NCBI GenBank assembly: GCA_027924645.1
Contig: BSBN01000037.1
Location: 3,100,001 to 3,164,000 of the forward strand
Source: Cunninghamia lanceolata
Taxonomy: Eukaryota; Streptophyta; Pinopsida; Cupressales; Cupressaceae
Direction of reading: 5' to 3'
DNA: 64,000 nt
Each line of letters opens with the position of its first letter. Positions within the stretch are counted from its first letter, which is position 1. Positions 46,431 through 58,817 of the stretch are shown in pieces. The notes beneath the pieces are model-generated. The model was not told the origin of the DNA. It was given only the letters and a program-made list of their open reading frames with translations, and searched no databases. The position numbers were made by a program, and so were the translations under genes.

Positions 46431-46905
46431 TCTCCTTCAACTTAGGGATGCCACTTGGTTTTCCTTGCCCTGAATGTAACTGATCTTGAAATCATAGTCA
46501 GATATCAGCTCTAACCATCTCCTCTAACGAGCATTAAGATGTGGTTGAGTAAATAAATATTTAAGACCTTGATAGTCTGTCTTTAACTCGAAGGGTTTCC
46601 CACGAAAATAATGCTACCACATTTGTAGTGCATGCACAACTAATGCCATCTCGAGATCATGTGGATCATAATTATGTTCATATGTCTTTAGCTTTCTAGA
46701 CTTGTAAGCGATTACTTTCCCTTCTTGCATAAGTACACCACCTAATCCTTCTCCTGAGGCATCGGTGGTGACTATAAAATGACCTTCTGGGTAGGAAAAA
46801 TTGGTGCCGTAGTTAGCTTTTCTTTTAGTTGGTCAAATGTCTCTTGGCATTTTTTTGACCAAGTAAACCTTTTGCCTTTCCTTTGCAGAGAAGTAATGGG
46901 GTAGG
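46431..46905 (-). pseudogene. RNase H domain of element E
   Basis: On the minus strand, between RT and integrase, words such as [38 protein letters not shown] and LKTDYQGLKYLF can be read with interruptions. This is the RNase H module of Ty3/gypsy Pol. It lies in the expected place and orientation. Confidence 0.7.
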
Positions 46906-47880
46906 CAATCCTTACGAAGTTAGCCACAAACTTTCTATAGTATATGCCAAACCCATGGAACTACAGACTTCATGCACATTTTTTGGTGTAGGCCACTCAA
47001 GAATGGCATTGATCTTTGCTGGGTCTACTGCAATTCCTTTTGCTGAGATTATATGACCTAGGTATTGTACTTCTTTTTGGAAGAAAGTACACTTGGAGAG
47101 TTTACCATATAGTTTATGTTCTCTCATATGTTGAAGAACGATATGCAAATGTTGGAGATTTTTTTTCTCATTTTTGGAATATATTAGAATATCATCAAGA
47201 AACACAAAAACAAAATTATCCAGTTAGTCTCTGAATATGTTGTTCATTAAATTCATGAATTCCACAGGTGCATTCATCAAGGTAGAACTGTGAATTCACA
47301 GTGCCCATATCTTGTTCTAAAGGTGGTTTTATGGATATCTTCATCTTTCATCCTTAACGGATGGTATTTAGATCATAGATCGATCTTAGAGAACACAGCT
47401 ACCCCACACATTTGATCGAAAAGATCATCAATACATGGCAATGGATACTTATTCTTTACCGTCTTTATTAAGTATATGATAGTCTATACACAAGTGCAGT
47501 GTGCCATCCTTCTTTTTAACAACGATCACTGGTGCTCCCCAGGGTGAAACACTGGGTCTTATCAATCCTTTTGCCAACAACTCCTGCAGTTGAGCCTTTA
47601 ACTCCATCAACTCTGTTGTAGTCATTCGATAAGGATCTTTGGATATAGGTTATGATCCTGGAATTAAATCTATGGAAAAGTCAAAAGATCTCTTAGGAGG
47701 TAATCCAGGTAATTCATCTAGAAATACATCCTCAAAGTCTTGTAGAAAAGGATACTTTTCCTTATTTGATCTTTCTTGATCTGTAGATTCCTCTTTTTCC
47801 ATTCCTTGGAATTTTTGAGATTCATAATACATTAATTCATCTTGAAAGGTGAAATCTTTGTAATCATCGATTCTCTCCAT
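46906..47880 (-). pseudogene. Reverse transcriptase of element E
   Basis: The frame 47880-47650 carries the typical pre-RT linker FLDELPGLPPKRSFDFSIDL. RT continues through stops to 47205-46912, with the catalytic FLDDILIYSKNEKK and then LSKCTFFQKEVQYLGHIIS and IAVDPAKINAILEWPTPKNV. Those words are near-canonical for chromovirus RT. The FLDD motif keeps both aspartates. Stops and at least one frameshift separate the parts, so it is inactive. Confidence 0.85.
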
Positions 47881-48171
47881 TTTAACTGTAAAGAGTTCGC
47901 ACCCCTTTCACTTGGCCCTCTTCAATTGCAAGGCAAATATTTTCCTCAGCTTGATTTATCTAGAAGTACCTTGTAGAAAAACTTTGTTTCCAAGGTCGTC
48001 TAGACATTCCACTATTTTTGTAAAATAGTCTACTTTAGCCCTATGCCTTAGGATGACATCATAATATCCTAAGGGGGCTACATAAAGGTTTACTTCAGTT
48101 AAAAAACTTGGAAGCTCAACCTTAGCTTCAAACAAACACTACTCTACCTAAGCTGTTGTTTGGTTAGCATA

Positions 48172-48420
48172 CTAAACTGACCATGATTTGTCCATATAAC
48201 CAATTTTTCTAGATATTTTATCTAATACTTTTGGTGAAATAAAGCATTCAGTAGCTCTAGTGTCTATTAAAACTGCAATCAAAACACCAAACAAAATACC
48301 TGGAGTTTCAATTGGAGTAATCTGGTACTTCACCTGTCGATTATCTAGTGCTGCATGGATTCTTTGTTGGAGAGCCACCTACTGTGGTGGTAAGGGATTT
48401 CCTTGCGGTTGTAGTCCTTG
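48172..48420 (-). pseudogene. Aspartic protease of element E
   Basis: The frame 48378-48172 contains PGILFGVLIAVLIDTRATECF, the retroviral-type protease region that would cut the polyprotein. The catalytic DTG is DTR here. The Arg codon is AGA, one transition from a Gly codon, so the enzyme is inactive even where the frame is open. It follows the Gag zinc knuckle directly. Confidence 0.75.
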
Positions 48421-50112
48421 TGTCTTATTAGGGCACTGATTAGCATAATGGTCACCTCCACATAAAAAACATCCTCTAGGGGGTCCTCACCTTTCAAAGG
48501 ACTTTCCTAAGTTGTCTTTGTCCTTCTTGTCATTTTTATTATTTTTCTTGTCACCTCTAGACTCATTCCGATTGTTTCGGAATCCCTTATCACCCTTTTT
48601 CTTGAATGTTTGAGATGATTTTGACCAATTGAACTTCTTGTGGTCCTTTTCTCTATAAACATATATGGATTTAAGCTTCTTCTCTTGCTTAATGGCCTTT
48701 TCATAGACTTGGTCCATAGTAGTGGGACCATGAACATCTACCTCACCTCTGGCTATTTGGGCATTTAACCCCATAATGAACTTTCATATACAGAATCTTT
48801 CATCCTTCTAGTATTGAGGAACATACTTAAGGAGACAAGTAAATTTCTCCCAATATTCATTTACTGATGATTCACCTTGTCATAAGTTCTGGAAATCCAT
48901 GAGTTTTTTATCAGAATACAATTATTGTAACCATCTTTGCCTAAAGATTACTACAAAGTTATCCCATGTTAGACTTAGTGAACTCAAACCCAATTCCATC
49001 TTTTTATTCATCCACGAAGTGGATGCTTCTCTAGATAATTGATATGCTAACAAATAAAGCCTTAGTTATTTCTGAATAGTTCCTAATTTCAAAATATTTT
49101 TCCATTTCTGTGATCCATGCCTCTGCGGCATCTCCACTTATGGTTCCATCAAATTTAGGGGGCGTGACCTTCTTCATGTCCCTGGACAATTCAAGGGATA
49201 ATTGGTTTTTCTTTTCCTCATCTGATCTTGGTTCTGAAATATTTTCCCCACACCCACTGTGGGTGGTGCATTCATGATGATTTTCATCCTCACCAAGTCA
49301 TGAGGTATTTATGGTTCAGGTCTACTTTGAACTTTGACCTCCTGTTCTAGGTTACCAATCCTCACCCTTGTTTCATTGAGCATTGCAAGAATCTGGTCCA
49401 ATTTTGCATTAGAGTTTCCAAAAGGTTACCCTACCTCCTAGCTATCTCCAGGATTTGTTTTGGTTTGAACCATGTTGAAATCCTACTTCTCCTGAAGTTT
49501 CCATGTTAAGCATTCAATTAGTTTTCTAATAAATGCATCCATTTATAAACATTACTTAAATTTTATAAAATTTTAACAAAAGAGGGAAATTCTTGCTAAA
49601 ATTCCAAAAAATTGTTTTATAATATCTGCAGATTACATAGTATCCTTATTTATTACAAATTTTGACATCTTGCAACTTCAAGTCACTTTCAGAAGGGGAA
49701 TCTTCCCAAGTTCATCCTCATCCTTGAAGACTACCAAACTAGACCTAGAAGGTGGATGTACTCTCAGGTACTCATCCATGAATTCTTGACTAATGACAGG
49801 GGAATTAGGGCCACATCCAAACGGTAACTCCCTATGTACAGAAGGTTTGACTGGTTCCACCTTAGGAATAGATACAATGGTCTTAGTTTCTTTTCCCCTC
49901 TACCTCTTCTCCTGCTTGATATGCTTAAGTGTGTCAACGAAGGTCTTAGAGTCATCTAACCATGCACCTTTAGTGTAATTATTGTCTAGGAATTTCCATT
50001 TTAAGGCTCGATCCCTTTGAGCCTTTAGGTAACATTCATTTCCTATTACCTTCTTCCTTAGGGTTTGTCTTGTTCTTACCATTCTGGCAAAAGAACATTC
50101 AAACATTAGCAA
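48421..50112 (-). pseudogene. gag of element E
   Basis: The first minus-strand ORF after the primer site: frame 50112-49900 (MVRTRQTLRKKVIGNECYLK), then 49860-49678, then coding traces with stops. Around 49130-49290 one reads TPPKFDGTISGDAAEAWITE and EKYFEIRNYSE, the conserved Gag core. At 48774-48487 there is a very basic K/R/N-rich tail, then the zinc knuckle CFLCGGDHYANQC (CX2CX4HX4C) near 48435-48475. Gag packs element RNA in the cytoplasmic particle. Several stops and shifts make this copy defective. Confidence 0.8.
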
Positions 50113-50175
50113 CTAATAATGTTCAAAGAAAAAAATAATTTCATGTAGTGAGCTCATAGGTCCATGTATTGAACC

Positions 50176-50193
50176 CAGTAGCTCTAATACCAT
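50176..50193 (-). promoter_or_regulatory. Primer-binding site of element E (tRNA-Met type)
   Basis: On the minus strand TGGTATTAGAGCTACTGG follows the LTR end. It matches the initiator tRNA-Met type (TGGTATCAGAGC) with one difference in the first 12 bases. Confidence 0.88.
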
Positions 50194-50194
50194 A

Positions 50195-51441
50195 TGTAAC
50201 AAATCTACCCATATAACATAGTAAATCCTTTGGTTTTCAACTAAGGTAAATAATGCAATTCCTTAAAAGTAGGGAAAATAAAAATTTTCCTTTTTTGACA
50301 TCATCATTTGCATAATTGGCAACATAAATCATTTCACAATGAAATAACATTTCATTTCAATTTGTAAAAGAAATACATCTTTTTTATTACAATTTTCATA
50401 TGTGATTTATAATCAATTAATAGATTTACAATTTACAAATAAGTACAACGTTAGGACTTCTATATTTGGATTAGCCTTCTATTTCACAAGCCCCAGTTTG
50501 TCACATGCAAGAGGGAGAGCATCACCCAAGCGCTTTACCTCCATCCATAGATCAACGGTTCCCTGCTCACCTTCCATATGGAAGTGGCCCTACCCTTCAA
50601 TGAAGAGTATAGACTAAGGACCCCTAGTAATGCCATATGAGTCTCTAGTGTTGTGTCCTACAAAACCAACATGGTCATACAACTATAGACTCCTTCTAAT
50701 TGAATATGACACTACTGGAAGGTTATGCAATCTGGAGCACAGTGAACTGACAAGTGCAAGCAGAGACTTTTACACTTACTTTGGCCAAAGTTTTTGAATA
50801 ATATCAACCACTTAAAAGTGGAGTCGTATGTTCACCCACTTCTAACTCGACTTGGAAACCTTCAATGACCTATGGTTAACTTAAACTTTGGTTTGACCAA
50901 AAAGTTTGACTTTTCAAAAAGATCTTATTCACATAGTGATGTATCATTAAGTCCATACATGACTGATTTGGTTAGCAACTCTGACCTTGAACACCCATGT
51001 CACACTTAGGTAACCTCCAGGGTCTTGGTTACTGCCACTTGTTCAAGTTATTTCTATTAACTGCGAGAGTAATTTTTCTTCTATTAGAAGTACTCTAGTT
51101 AAACATGATGACAAAATGTCATCAACTCGATAGTCTTGGTCTCAAATAACAATATATTGGAAATATGCCCAATAAGCTCCATGATACTATATTATCTTTT
51201 AAAAAAAAATTTACTTCATCATAATAAATTTTCAAGGTTTTCATACAAAACATATGGTTCTGTTCACGAAGAACACCATATTAGTTTTGGTTAAACTTTG
51301 AGAATAATCTCATTTAAAGTCTCATAAAGATTATATATTTCTTGCACTAATTATCCGTCATCAATTTTGTTTTCTATATTGTCCAATCTTGGACCATTCA
51401 AAATAAATGTTGTCTATCACAAAGTTTGATAATACACATAT

Positions 51442-51493
<52 letters not shown>

Positions 51494-52982
51494 ACCATGA
51501 GAATCTTCTTCTCCAAAAATATATGAATATAAATATCAAAATAACACATAAAGTTGGTTGAATAATGAGTCACATTTGTCTACACTTTCAGTTTTCATTC
51601 GACTCTTGTATTGACATCATGGTTCGGTCCTACCACCATTTCTCAATAAAGAAGATAAGAATAGCTTAACTAAATATATTAACAGTGTTTTGTCACTGCA
51701 TTCAATATACGTATAAATGCTTTCTTACTGCATGCAAAGTTATCATGACCCATCGGCCCACAAGCATCATTTGCTATAGGTGACACATGCATACATCACT
51801 GCCTTATACAGACATGAAATGAATCAAGAAACACAACCGCTATACTGAGAAATAAGAATACAAATAAGCTAGTTGTTTGAACATGAGTTATATATACATA
51901 AAATAAGAAAACTTGCCTGTCTTTCACGTTACTATTGTACTTTGTCTCTAGTTTTGCAGTCTTTGAATCCTATCACAATCTATCCGAGACTTAACCAATG
52001 GTTGATGTCTCCTTTATCAGTCGCTATCAATAACATGCAATTTCTTCACACTAGAACCATGCCTATGTTTTCAAAGGCATGAGAGTATATAGCTCCTAGT
52101 TTGTAGAGTAATATCAGTCTTTGTCTTTTGACATCCCATGTATAGTTAGCAAGCAAAATTATCAAAACAAAGAACCCCTTTGCATTGCCACTTCATGGCT
52201 TTTATACTAGACAGGAGCCACAATGCATAATACTTGCATATTGACATGAAATAAGGCTTGGATTCCATCCATAATGCCTCTTTTCACAGGCTTAAGCATG
52301 GTAAGTTTTAAAATCATCAAAGTGCTATTAAAACTCCCACCTTGAAATGGGGGAGGTAGCGCTACCACTCCCACCTCAAGTCTCATATGTAGCCTTTAGT
52401 GGAGGCTTATCATGCCCATGAGGTGTACGATCTAAAACAAGGTTTAACTAATAAGAAACATATATACATACATATATATTATTACTCCTAATAATATATA
52501 TATTTCCTATAATCGGTTAACATAGTCAACATATCATTCTATAGTTTTAATTTTAGTTATAGGAAAAGAGACCAAGACATAACTTGACTCGACTAGGTTC
52601 GACCTCACCTAACAATTTGGAAACTAACTCAATTGACTCAATGCGGTTCAAAATAGACCTACAAGAGTGTGAAAACTAAGATGGCAATACCCAATTTTCT
52701 AAAGTCTATTTCGCTCTCCTGGGTGATACTCTCCCTCACTCTCGGGAGAGCAAGAATTATCCTGTATTTCACTTAGAGAAACATTCACGTAGTTAGCCGT
52801 AAAAAAATTGAAACATAACATAATGTAGATTAAATATCATGTATTAATTCAAATGCAAAAGCATCTCATTGCATATTATTTCATCAAAACATTTAAATAT
52901 CATAATGACATCATCTTGCATCAAAATAGTAATTAACATAGAAGTTAAAAGTAAATTGGTCCATCAAAATTGGGGTGTAATA
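50195..52982 (-). repeat. 5' LTR of element E (element reads minus)
   Basis: 2,788 bp, homologous over its length to 40641-43458. It carries a 48-bp AT repeat at 51444-51491 where the partner has about 16 bp. Confidence 0.92.
51444..51491. repeat. (TA)24 microsatellite in LTR of element E
   Basis: A pure TA run. The matching site in the partner LTR, at about 41909-41924, has about eight units. Confidence 0.95.
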
Positions 52983-52987
52983 GAATG
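52983..52987. repeat. Target site duplication GAATG, right copy (element E)
   Basis: Matches 40636-40640. Confidence 0.9.
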
Positions 52988-53734
52988 AGAGTGTTTTGGT
53001 TGAGATGGTAGTCAATTCATTGATTTTGTGGGTTGCTTTTTTGAGCCCATGAGCATAGATAAGTCGATTGAGGCTATGAACATTTTATCCCTAGTGGTTA
53101 GTTCATTTTCTTGGAGCCCATTGTGTGTTTGCAATGTGAATATCGAATGAGAGATTGCTAGAATTAACTGTGTTATTCCCCTTGCATATCCTAAGGTCTA
53201 TTGTGACTTAATTGTTCATAGATGAGTAAATAATTTATTTATCTTCAAAAATCATGGAGTGAGAAAATGAGATGCCCATTTGAGGGTGGGATATATGTAA
53301 TTATTTTATTATTCTCCATTTTGAAAAATTGTTATAATGAGCCATTAATGAGGGAGTTATCTAGTGGACTTGTAAGAGCATCTTCCATTATTAGTGGGTA
53401 TAAGATTTAATTAGTGTTTCATGGGGGAGTGCTTAGGAGTTACATATGCTAACTTGAATGATGGAATTCAAAGATGCTTGTGTCGGGAGTTACATTCTAT
53501 TTTGGAGGTCATTCTCTTGGAGTGGGTCATGAGGATTCTTACCATAGTATTTTGGGACCTTGTCATTTGGTAGTTTTATGGGCATCCTTAAGTATATATA
53601 TTGAGATATTGAGATAGTGGCATTATGTAATGTTTCTTGCAAGGTTATGTTATTATTTTTCCTCTAAGATTGAAGAGTGTTAATCTCTGTTTTTTCTTAA
53701 TAGAGCACTAGACTCTAAGACTATATTGTAATAT
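52988..53734. other. Anonymous T/G-rich DNA, no gene recognised
   Basis: Continuation of the sequence left of element E (38.9-40.6 kb), with the same T/G-rich plus strand. I see nothing specific in it. Confidence 0.5.
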
Positions 53735-53739
53735 TTTTT

Positions 53740-54570
53740 TGTAACACCACAACACATTTAAACCATATAAATGTTAACAAAGCATTAATATTAACATATT
53801 AATGACATATAATATAACCATATTAGAAATTTTCTCAACATTCACATTTCATCATTGACACTTTGTCAAAGAAATAAAATAATATACATCCACAAGACTA
53901 AAATCATTGTCTCCTTCCATGGTAATTCTATCATACATTTCATTTTTCTAAATAGTCATTCATAAAAAGATTGAATCTTTCTGATTAATTAGTGTTACAC
54001 CACTAATTAATCCACATATTAAATTACAACATATGGTTTCCTTTCATACATAGGATACATTACTTATGAAAGCAAACTATTTCATAATTTCTTGATGTTA
54101 ACAATATAGTCAATAATACATACATTGATTCAATTACAATTCCAAGTAATATTTTACATACATGAATACTTCATGATTTCATTTTCAATACATTAACGTC
54201 CATGGAATCTCAGTGCAATCTCTCGCGTCAAGCTCATTCTTCATATATCGAAGTAGAGAGAGCATCATTGGGGCGACTTCCACCCTACCATGAAGTCATA
54301 GACTTCCCCATGTTACCACACAAGTAGCCCAACCCATCATGAGGAGCCTGACCCACTGTGTCCAACATGCATGAAATCTCATGAAGTCCTAGTGTTTAAA
54401 ATGAATTCTACCTAATGCCTAATCTAGTAAACATATATAAATGCATTACCCAAAACATAGGAAGTGGCATAGCAAATTCAACAACCCATTTTCTCACCTA
54501 TTAAATTTACATCTCGGCCAAGCATTACAAGCCACATGATCACCTAACATGCATGGCCAAGTCTCACACA
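53740..54570 (-). mobile_element. Tentative small solo LTR
   Basis: Minus-strand TGTGTGAGACTTGG at 54570 and GTGGTGTTACA ending at 53740 give TG...CA termini, flanked by TTTTT on both sides. The segment around 54200-54400 has words in the same order as the LTRs of element E (GGTAGGGTGGAAGTCGCCCC and nearby), suggesting a distant relative. A homopolymer duplication is weak evidence. Confidence 0.3.
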
Positions 54571-54829
54571 TTTTTAGTTCAAATGAAATAACATATTACT
54601 CTAGTCATGTAGACACAATTAGAGAGCTCATCTAGTCTTTTATTAATATCCCAAGATTAAAAATTTCACAAGGAAATAATTTGGTTTAAAGTAAGAGAAT
54701 CTTCTCTTATTCAGGGAATTTCCTACATCTTCCTATCATAAATAATGCTCTCATAGGCAAAAGAATAAACTTAATATATTAATGACATAACAATGATATT
54801 TCTGTACACACTAAATGCATATCCAAATA

Positions 54830-55561
54830 AATATTTCAAACAACATTGCAAACCCTTAAATCTACATTCACTATGACCTCCGATTAAGCAAGGAAATCAA
54901 TGATAAATGCATGAAACAAACACATGTTACCCATGATCTCTGTTGCACCAAAATGGCATATTTGCTCAAAGCGATATGGATGTGGTTTCTCAACTCGTTA
55001 GCATGACGTTGCTCGAATGATCGTTGATGGAAATGGCTCATGATAAGTCAATTTATAGACCACCAGGAATGAGGATCAACATTGAGGATTCGAGGAGAGA
55101 TAGATGGATAGGATTAAGTTGGTTAGGAAGTTATGAGATTGATGGTGGAGGATAAAAGCTATTTTTAATTAATTTTTGGGATTTTTGAGAGATGGTTATG
55201 AAGTAGTTAGGGTGGAAAATAAAAGATTTTATATTTCTTTTATTTAATTTATGAGAGAGAAAAGTGGGATTTAATTAATAAAAAATAATTGAATCATCTG
55301 GTGAGGTACATGGATTATTAAGACTAGGAAATCGGTTAGGACTTAGGAAAAATGATTAGGATTAGGGATAAATGGGAATAATTAGGGTTGATGATAGGCT
55401 GAGGTCGTAATAATCAATATAATTGAATAATGGATAAAATCAGGGCAATAAGAGGATGATTTACCAATATTAGGGCATCTAGGATGGTTTAGAGACAAAT
55501 TGGTCGATGTAGGGGATCAAGACTTGTTTTGGGATAAAGTGGTTAATTTTAGGTGTCTACA
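54830..55561 (-). repeat. 3' LTR of Tat-like element G (inner end sure, outer end estimated)
   Basis: On the minus strand the LTR starts at 55561 with TGTAGACACCTAAAATTAAC, directly after the polypurine tract CAAAGAGGGACAAAA. Start and tract both resemble element A (TGTATACGCCTAAAAATG; AAGAGGGGCAAAA). A TATAAAT box lies at 55051-55058. The outer boundary is not determinable because the partner LTR is outside the window. Confidence 0.65.
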
Positions 55562-55576
55562 TTTTGTCCCTCTTTG
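55562..55576 (-). promoter_or_regulatory. Polypurine tract of element G
   Basis: CAAAGAGGGACAAAA on the minus strand against the LTR start. It is near-identical to the tract of element A. Confidence 0.75.
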
Positions 55577-57166
55577 AGACGGCATTGCGAAGTAATGTCA
55601 TTTCAAAGAAGAATTAATGATAGATGGTGGAAAAAAGGATGGGGCTTATATAAAAAAGGAGGATGGGATGATGCCCCGTCAAGAGGATAGGCGGGTGTGA
55701 AGGACATGAGTAGGCTCTCAAAATGGATGGAAAGGGAAGAATAGGCTAGGGGAGAGGAGAAAAGGATCGTCATGCTGAGTCGGTATGAGCAACCTGATAT
55801 TTGATATAGCACCTGATGTTATGCACCATGATATAAAGATCAAGGTGATGATGTGTCAAATGCATAAAAGGATTAAAGTCACAAGAAAGCATATGCAGAT
55901 GGCACCATGATATGAAAGACCATGATGATGTTGTGGTAGGTATGTTGCAAGGACTTATACAAATGCAAGACAAAATGATAACACACACATAATAAAAACA
56001 AGCAAGCATGCATAAAAATGATTCAAAAACAAAGACAAACACGATGTTGGCCCTGGTCAAGATGAAAATCAATGATTGGATTGAGAATGATGATGATAGC
56101 ATTGTTGATGTGGGAATGATATATCCTGAGAACAACGCGAGGATTGGGAATGATATATCTTGATGAAGATGATGATTGATTTGGATGAAGTTAAATAAGA
56201 TTTGTAACAAGGCTGGGAACAAAATCGATGGATATTCAAGGATGATAGGATAAATTGCTTGCAATGGATTAACTGTTTTAGGATTACTTGTGATGAACTT
56301 ATTGCTTTAGGATTTCTTGTGGTGGATAACTTCTTTGTGATTAGGATTGGGATTACTACGTTTGATTGCTTTGGATGACAATGTACATTGGATTAGTTGG
56401 GATAATTGCATACATTGGATGAGTACATTAGATAGAACTGCATTAGATTGCTTTGGATAACAATGCATTGGATTGCTATATTGGATAATCCTTTTTGGAT
56501 TGCTTGTGGATGATGGTGCATTGGATTGCTTTGGATGATTGTAATGGATTGCTTTGGATTGACAATGCATTGTATTGCTTTTGATGGGATTGTACTAGAT
56601 TGCAGTGGAGTAAGATTGGATTGCACTTGGATAGGATTGTGGTCTCCAAATGATAACTAGAGACAAGGGAGCACCAAGTGTAGAAACAAGGATGGGAAAT
56701 TTGGTCAACTTAGGCTAATGATCTTATTGGGTTGGATGGATGATTTAAGAGATAATTAATGGAAAAGGAGGATCACTCATAGATGGATGGGTGAAGGGAC
56801 TAACGATAGGAGATGGATAGGAAATACGAATGAAAGGATGTAGGATGTAACCTCCAAGGACTATGTCGCAAATGAATAACATGCCCCTACTCTGCAAATG
56901 TCATTTAGGATGTTGGACTAAAAGGATTTAGAGAATTTCATAGGATATAACAAGATGATTGGAGAACATATTACAAAAGGATTGGTTATGTCAAGCGTTT
57001 ATCAAAGCATGTATCAAAATCATGCCTCAAACCTTATCAAGATCAATGTTTTTATCAAGATCCAAGTTGAGTAGGAAGGATGATAAAGGGGAATGGGAGA
57101 AAGGAAATATGGATATGATCAGTTAGGATGATAGGTAAGGGATATGCTATGATGAGATATATGAGA
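55577..57166 (-). other. 3' untranslated region of element G, distal part
   Basis: No coding is recognised. Open frames at 55603-56626 on the minus strand are low-complexity (for example QSNAPSSTSNPKR). The stretch contains a block of GGATTGCTTTGGATGA repeats (56280-56650) and a duplicated GGGAATGATATATC (about 56110-56160). It resumes after element H at 63495. Confidence 0.55.
56280..56650 (+). repeat. GGATTGCTTTGGATGA repeats in element G 3' UTR
   Basis: About ten variants of GGATTGCTTTGGATGA or AATGCATTGGATTGC recur at 20-45 base spacing. They explain the repetitive minus-strand peptide at 56307-56570. Confidence 0.75.
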
Positions 57167-57171
57167 CAACT
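57167..57171. repeat. Target site duplication CAACT, left copy (element H)
   Basis: Directly precedes the LTR at 57172 and matches 63490-63494. Confidence 0.92.
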
Positions 57172-58484
57172 TATTAGAAACAGTCTGGACAACTGAGAGG
57201 AGGGAGTGAATCAGTTGTCCCTATATTTTAACTTTTAGAAACTTCTTTACAACCAGATTAATGATGATAACATTAAAGCATTAATCAACACATGAGAAGA
57301 AACAATATGAACACACAACACCAGAATTTTGATGTGGAAAACCAAGTTAAGGGAAAAACCACGATGGGGGTTAGCCCACAAAAATGCATACCCTGTTAAA
57401 AGTACTTAAGAAAATAGAAGGCACATGCCTTCGGGCACACTGTCCAAAGCTCACTGCCTATAAGAAATTGTGATTAACACAGAGATAATGAACTGAGAAA
57501 TAGCATCTATGTTCATGCCTGAATCAGTCCCTTTGAAGGCTCAAAAAATTCTGCTCCAATCTTTAGATTCTTCTTCACTGACTCTTCACTCTATTCTTCC
57601 TTTGTCCTCTTCTGCTCTACTCTGCTTTTGATCCTTTCTTTTGATTTAACTCATTTATTCAAGGATGCTTTCCGACAACTCCTCAACAAGTATTTATACA
57701 CTTCATCAACCTTGGAATAATCAACAAGGTCAGCTAAGCTAAATGCGGATCTTCACACTGTCAGCCAAAACACAACTGAGACTTGAATCTTCCTCTATTA
57801 ACACCACGCTTCATAACATGCTCTTTAGATTATCCACAATATGCTAGGACCATCCGGTCGGCCAAGAATAGGGAAGAACAACAACCTCAAGGTAGAAATC
57901 TTCAACAACAGGCTCAACCTTTAATATGGACCTTCAACACAGTAGCCACATGATCCAAAGACCTCCACAAGCACATTGAATTCATTAATCACATCCACTC
58001 TATACCAAATTTCTAGAATCATTTGTATCTTCCTCCGGAACCTCAAGAACACTATCTGCTATGACTGTCAGACTAGAAAGATTGCTTGCAGACCTCCAAA
58101 CCACAAACCACTTGAGTTGAGGGAACACACCAACATCCTAGACATGCCTCTAGATCTGCAAATCATAGAGTGGTAATACCAGACCAATCCAGACCAGCTT
58201 CTTGTCACACTGTCTCTACTGAATACTACAGAATCCTGTTTTACTCAGATGGTCGTAACTTCTTCAAATCTTCATGCGGATTTCTCAAATCTTAATTGGA
58301 GCAACCTCTGACAATCCTCTATGCACCCATATGGTCCACATGTATTGATTGTCATTAATTTCCTCAATATCCTCAACAATCCGATCCTCTATACAGACAA
58401 CAGTATAGGATACAGTTGACACCAATGACAACAAGGATATGTTGACATCAATGACAACACCAATTTAGGCACATATTTGCAACA
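57172..58484 (-). repeat. 3' LTR of element H
   Basis: 1,313 bp. Read on the minus strand it starts TGTTGCAAATATGTGCC. Its partner is 62156-63489. Confidence 0.93.
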
Positions 58485-58500
58485 ATCTCCCCCTTTGTCA
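58485..58500 (-). promoter_or_regulatory. Polypurine tract of element H
   Basis: ACAAAGGGGGAGAT on the minus strand directly abuts the LTR, as is typical of Ty1/copia elements. Confidence 0.85.
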
Positions 58501-58817
58501 TTGATGGCAACATATGATGTGAAAAACTAAATTCAACCATCAAGACAAGAACTTCTCCCCCTTTCCTTTCTAACTTCTACAATTTCTTTCTTTGTTGCTC
58601 CCTCGTACATTAGCAACTAGTTTTTCACATGACTTCTCTCCCCCTTTGACATCAATGGCAAAGGGCACATATTTGCTATCTTTTATCCCTTTTGCTTCAA
58701 ACTGATCCAAAAATTTGCATATTGACCACTCCCCCTTTGAGTAGTGTCTCCTTAACATCAATCCAGATCATAGGATATGAATGTGAATTCCACCGGACTG
58801 ATGCACCTTAATGCATC

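Larger units (their letters stand above)
40641..52982 (-). mobile_element. Element E: old Ty3/gypsy chromovirus with 2.8-kb LTRs
   Basis: 12,342 bp, read on the minus strand: LTR, tRNA-Met-type primer site, gag, protease, RT, RNase H, integrase with chromodomain, polypurine tract, LTR. It is flanked by GAATG. The LTRs (2,818 and 2,788 bp) are plainly homologous but diverged in many bases and in microsatellite length. The outer terminus at 52982 has decayed from CA to TA, as expected of an old insertion. Coding is broken by many stops, and a 1.37-kb insertion splits the integrase end. Long LTRs plus a C-terminal chromodomain suggest a Tekay/Del-like chromovirus. The lineage is inference. Confidence 0.92.

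Noticed and set aside
53740..53999. TGTAACAC...GTGTTACA as a 260-bp miniature transposon
   Set aside because: The flanks do not match (TTTTT versus CCACT), so there is no target duplication.
56307..56626. Gln/Asn/Ser-rich minus-strand frames near element G
   Set aside because: They arise from the GGATTGCTTTGGATGA repeats and are low-complexity.
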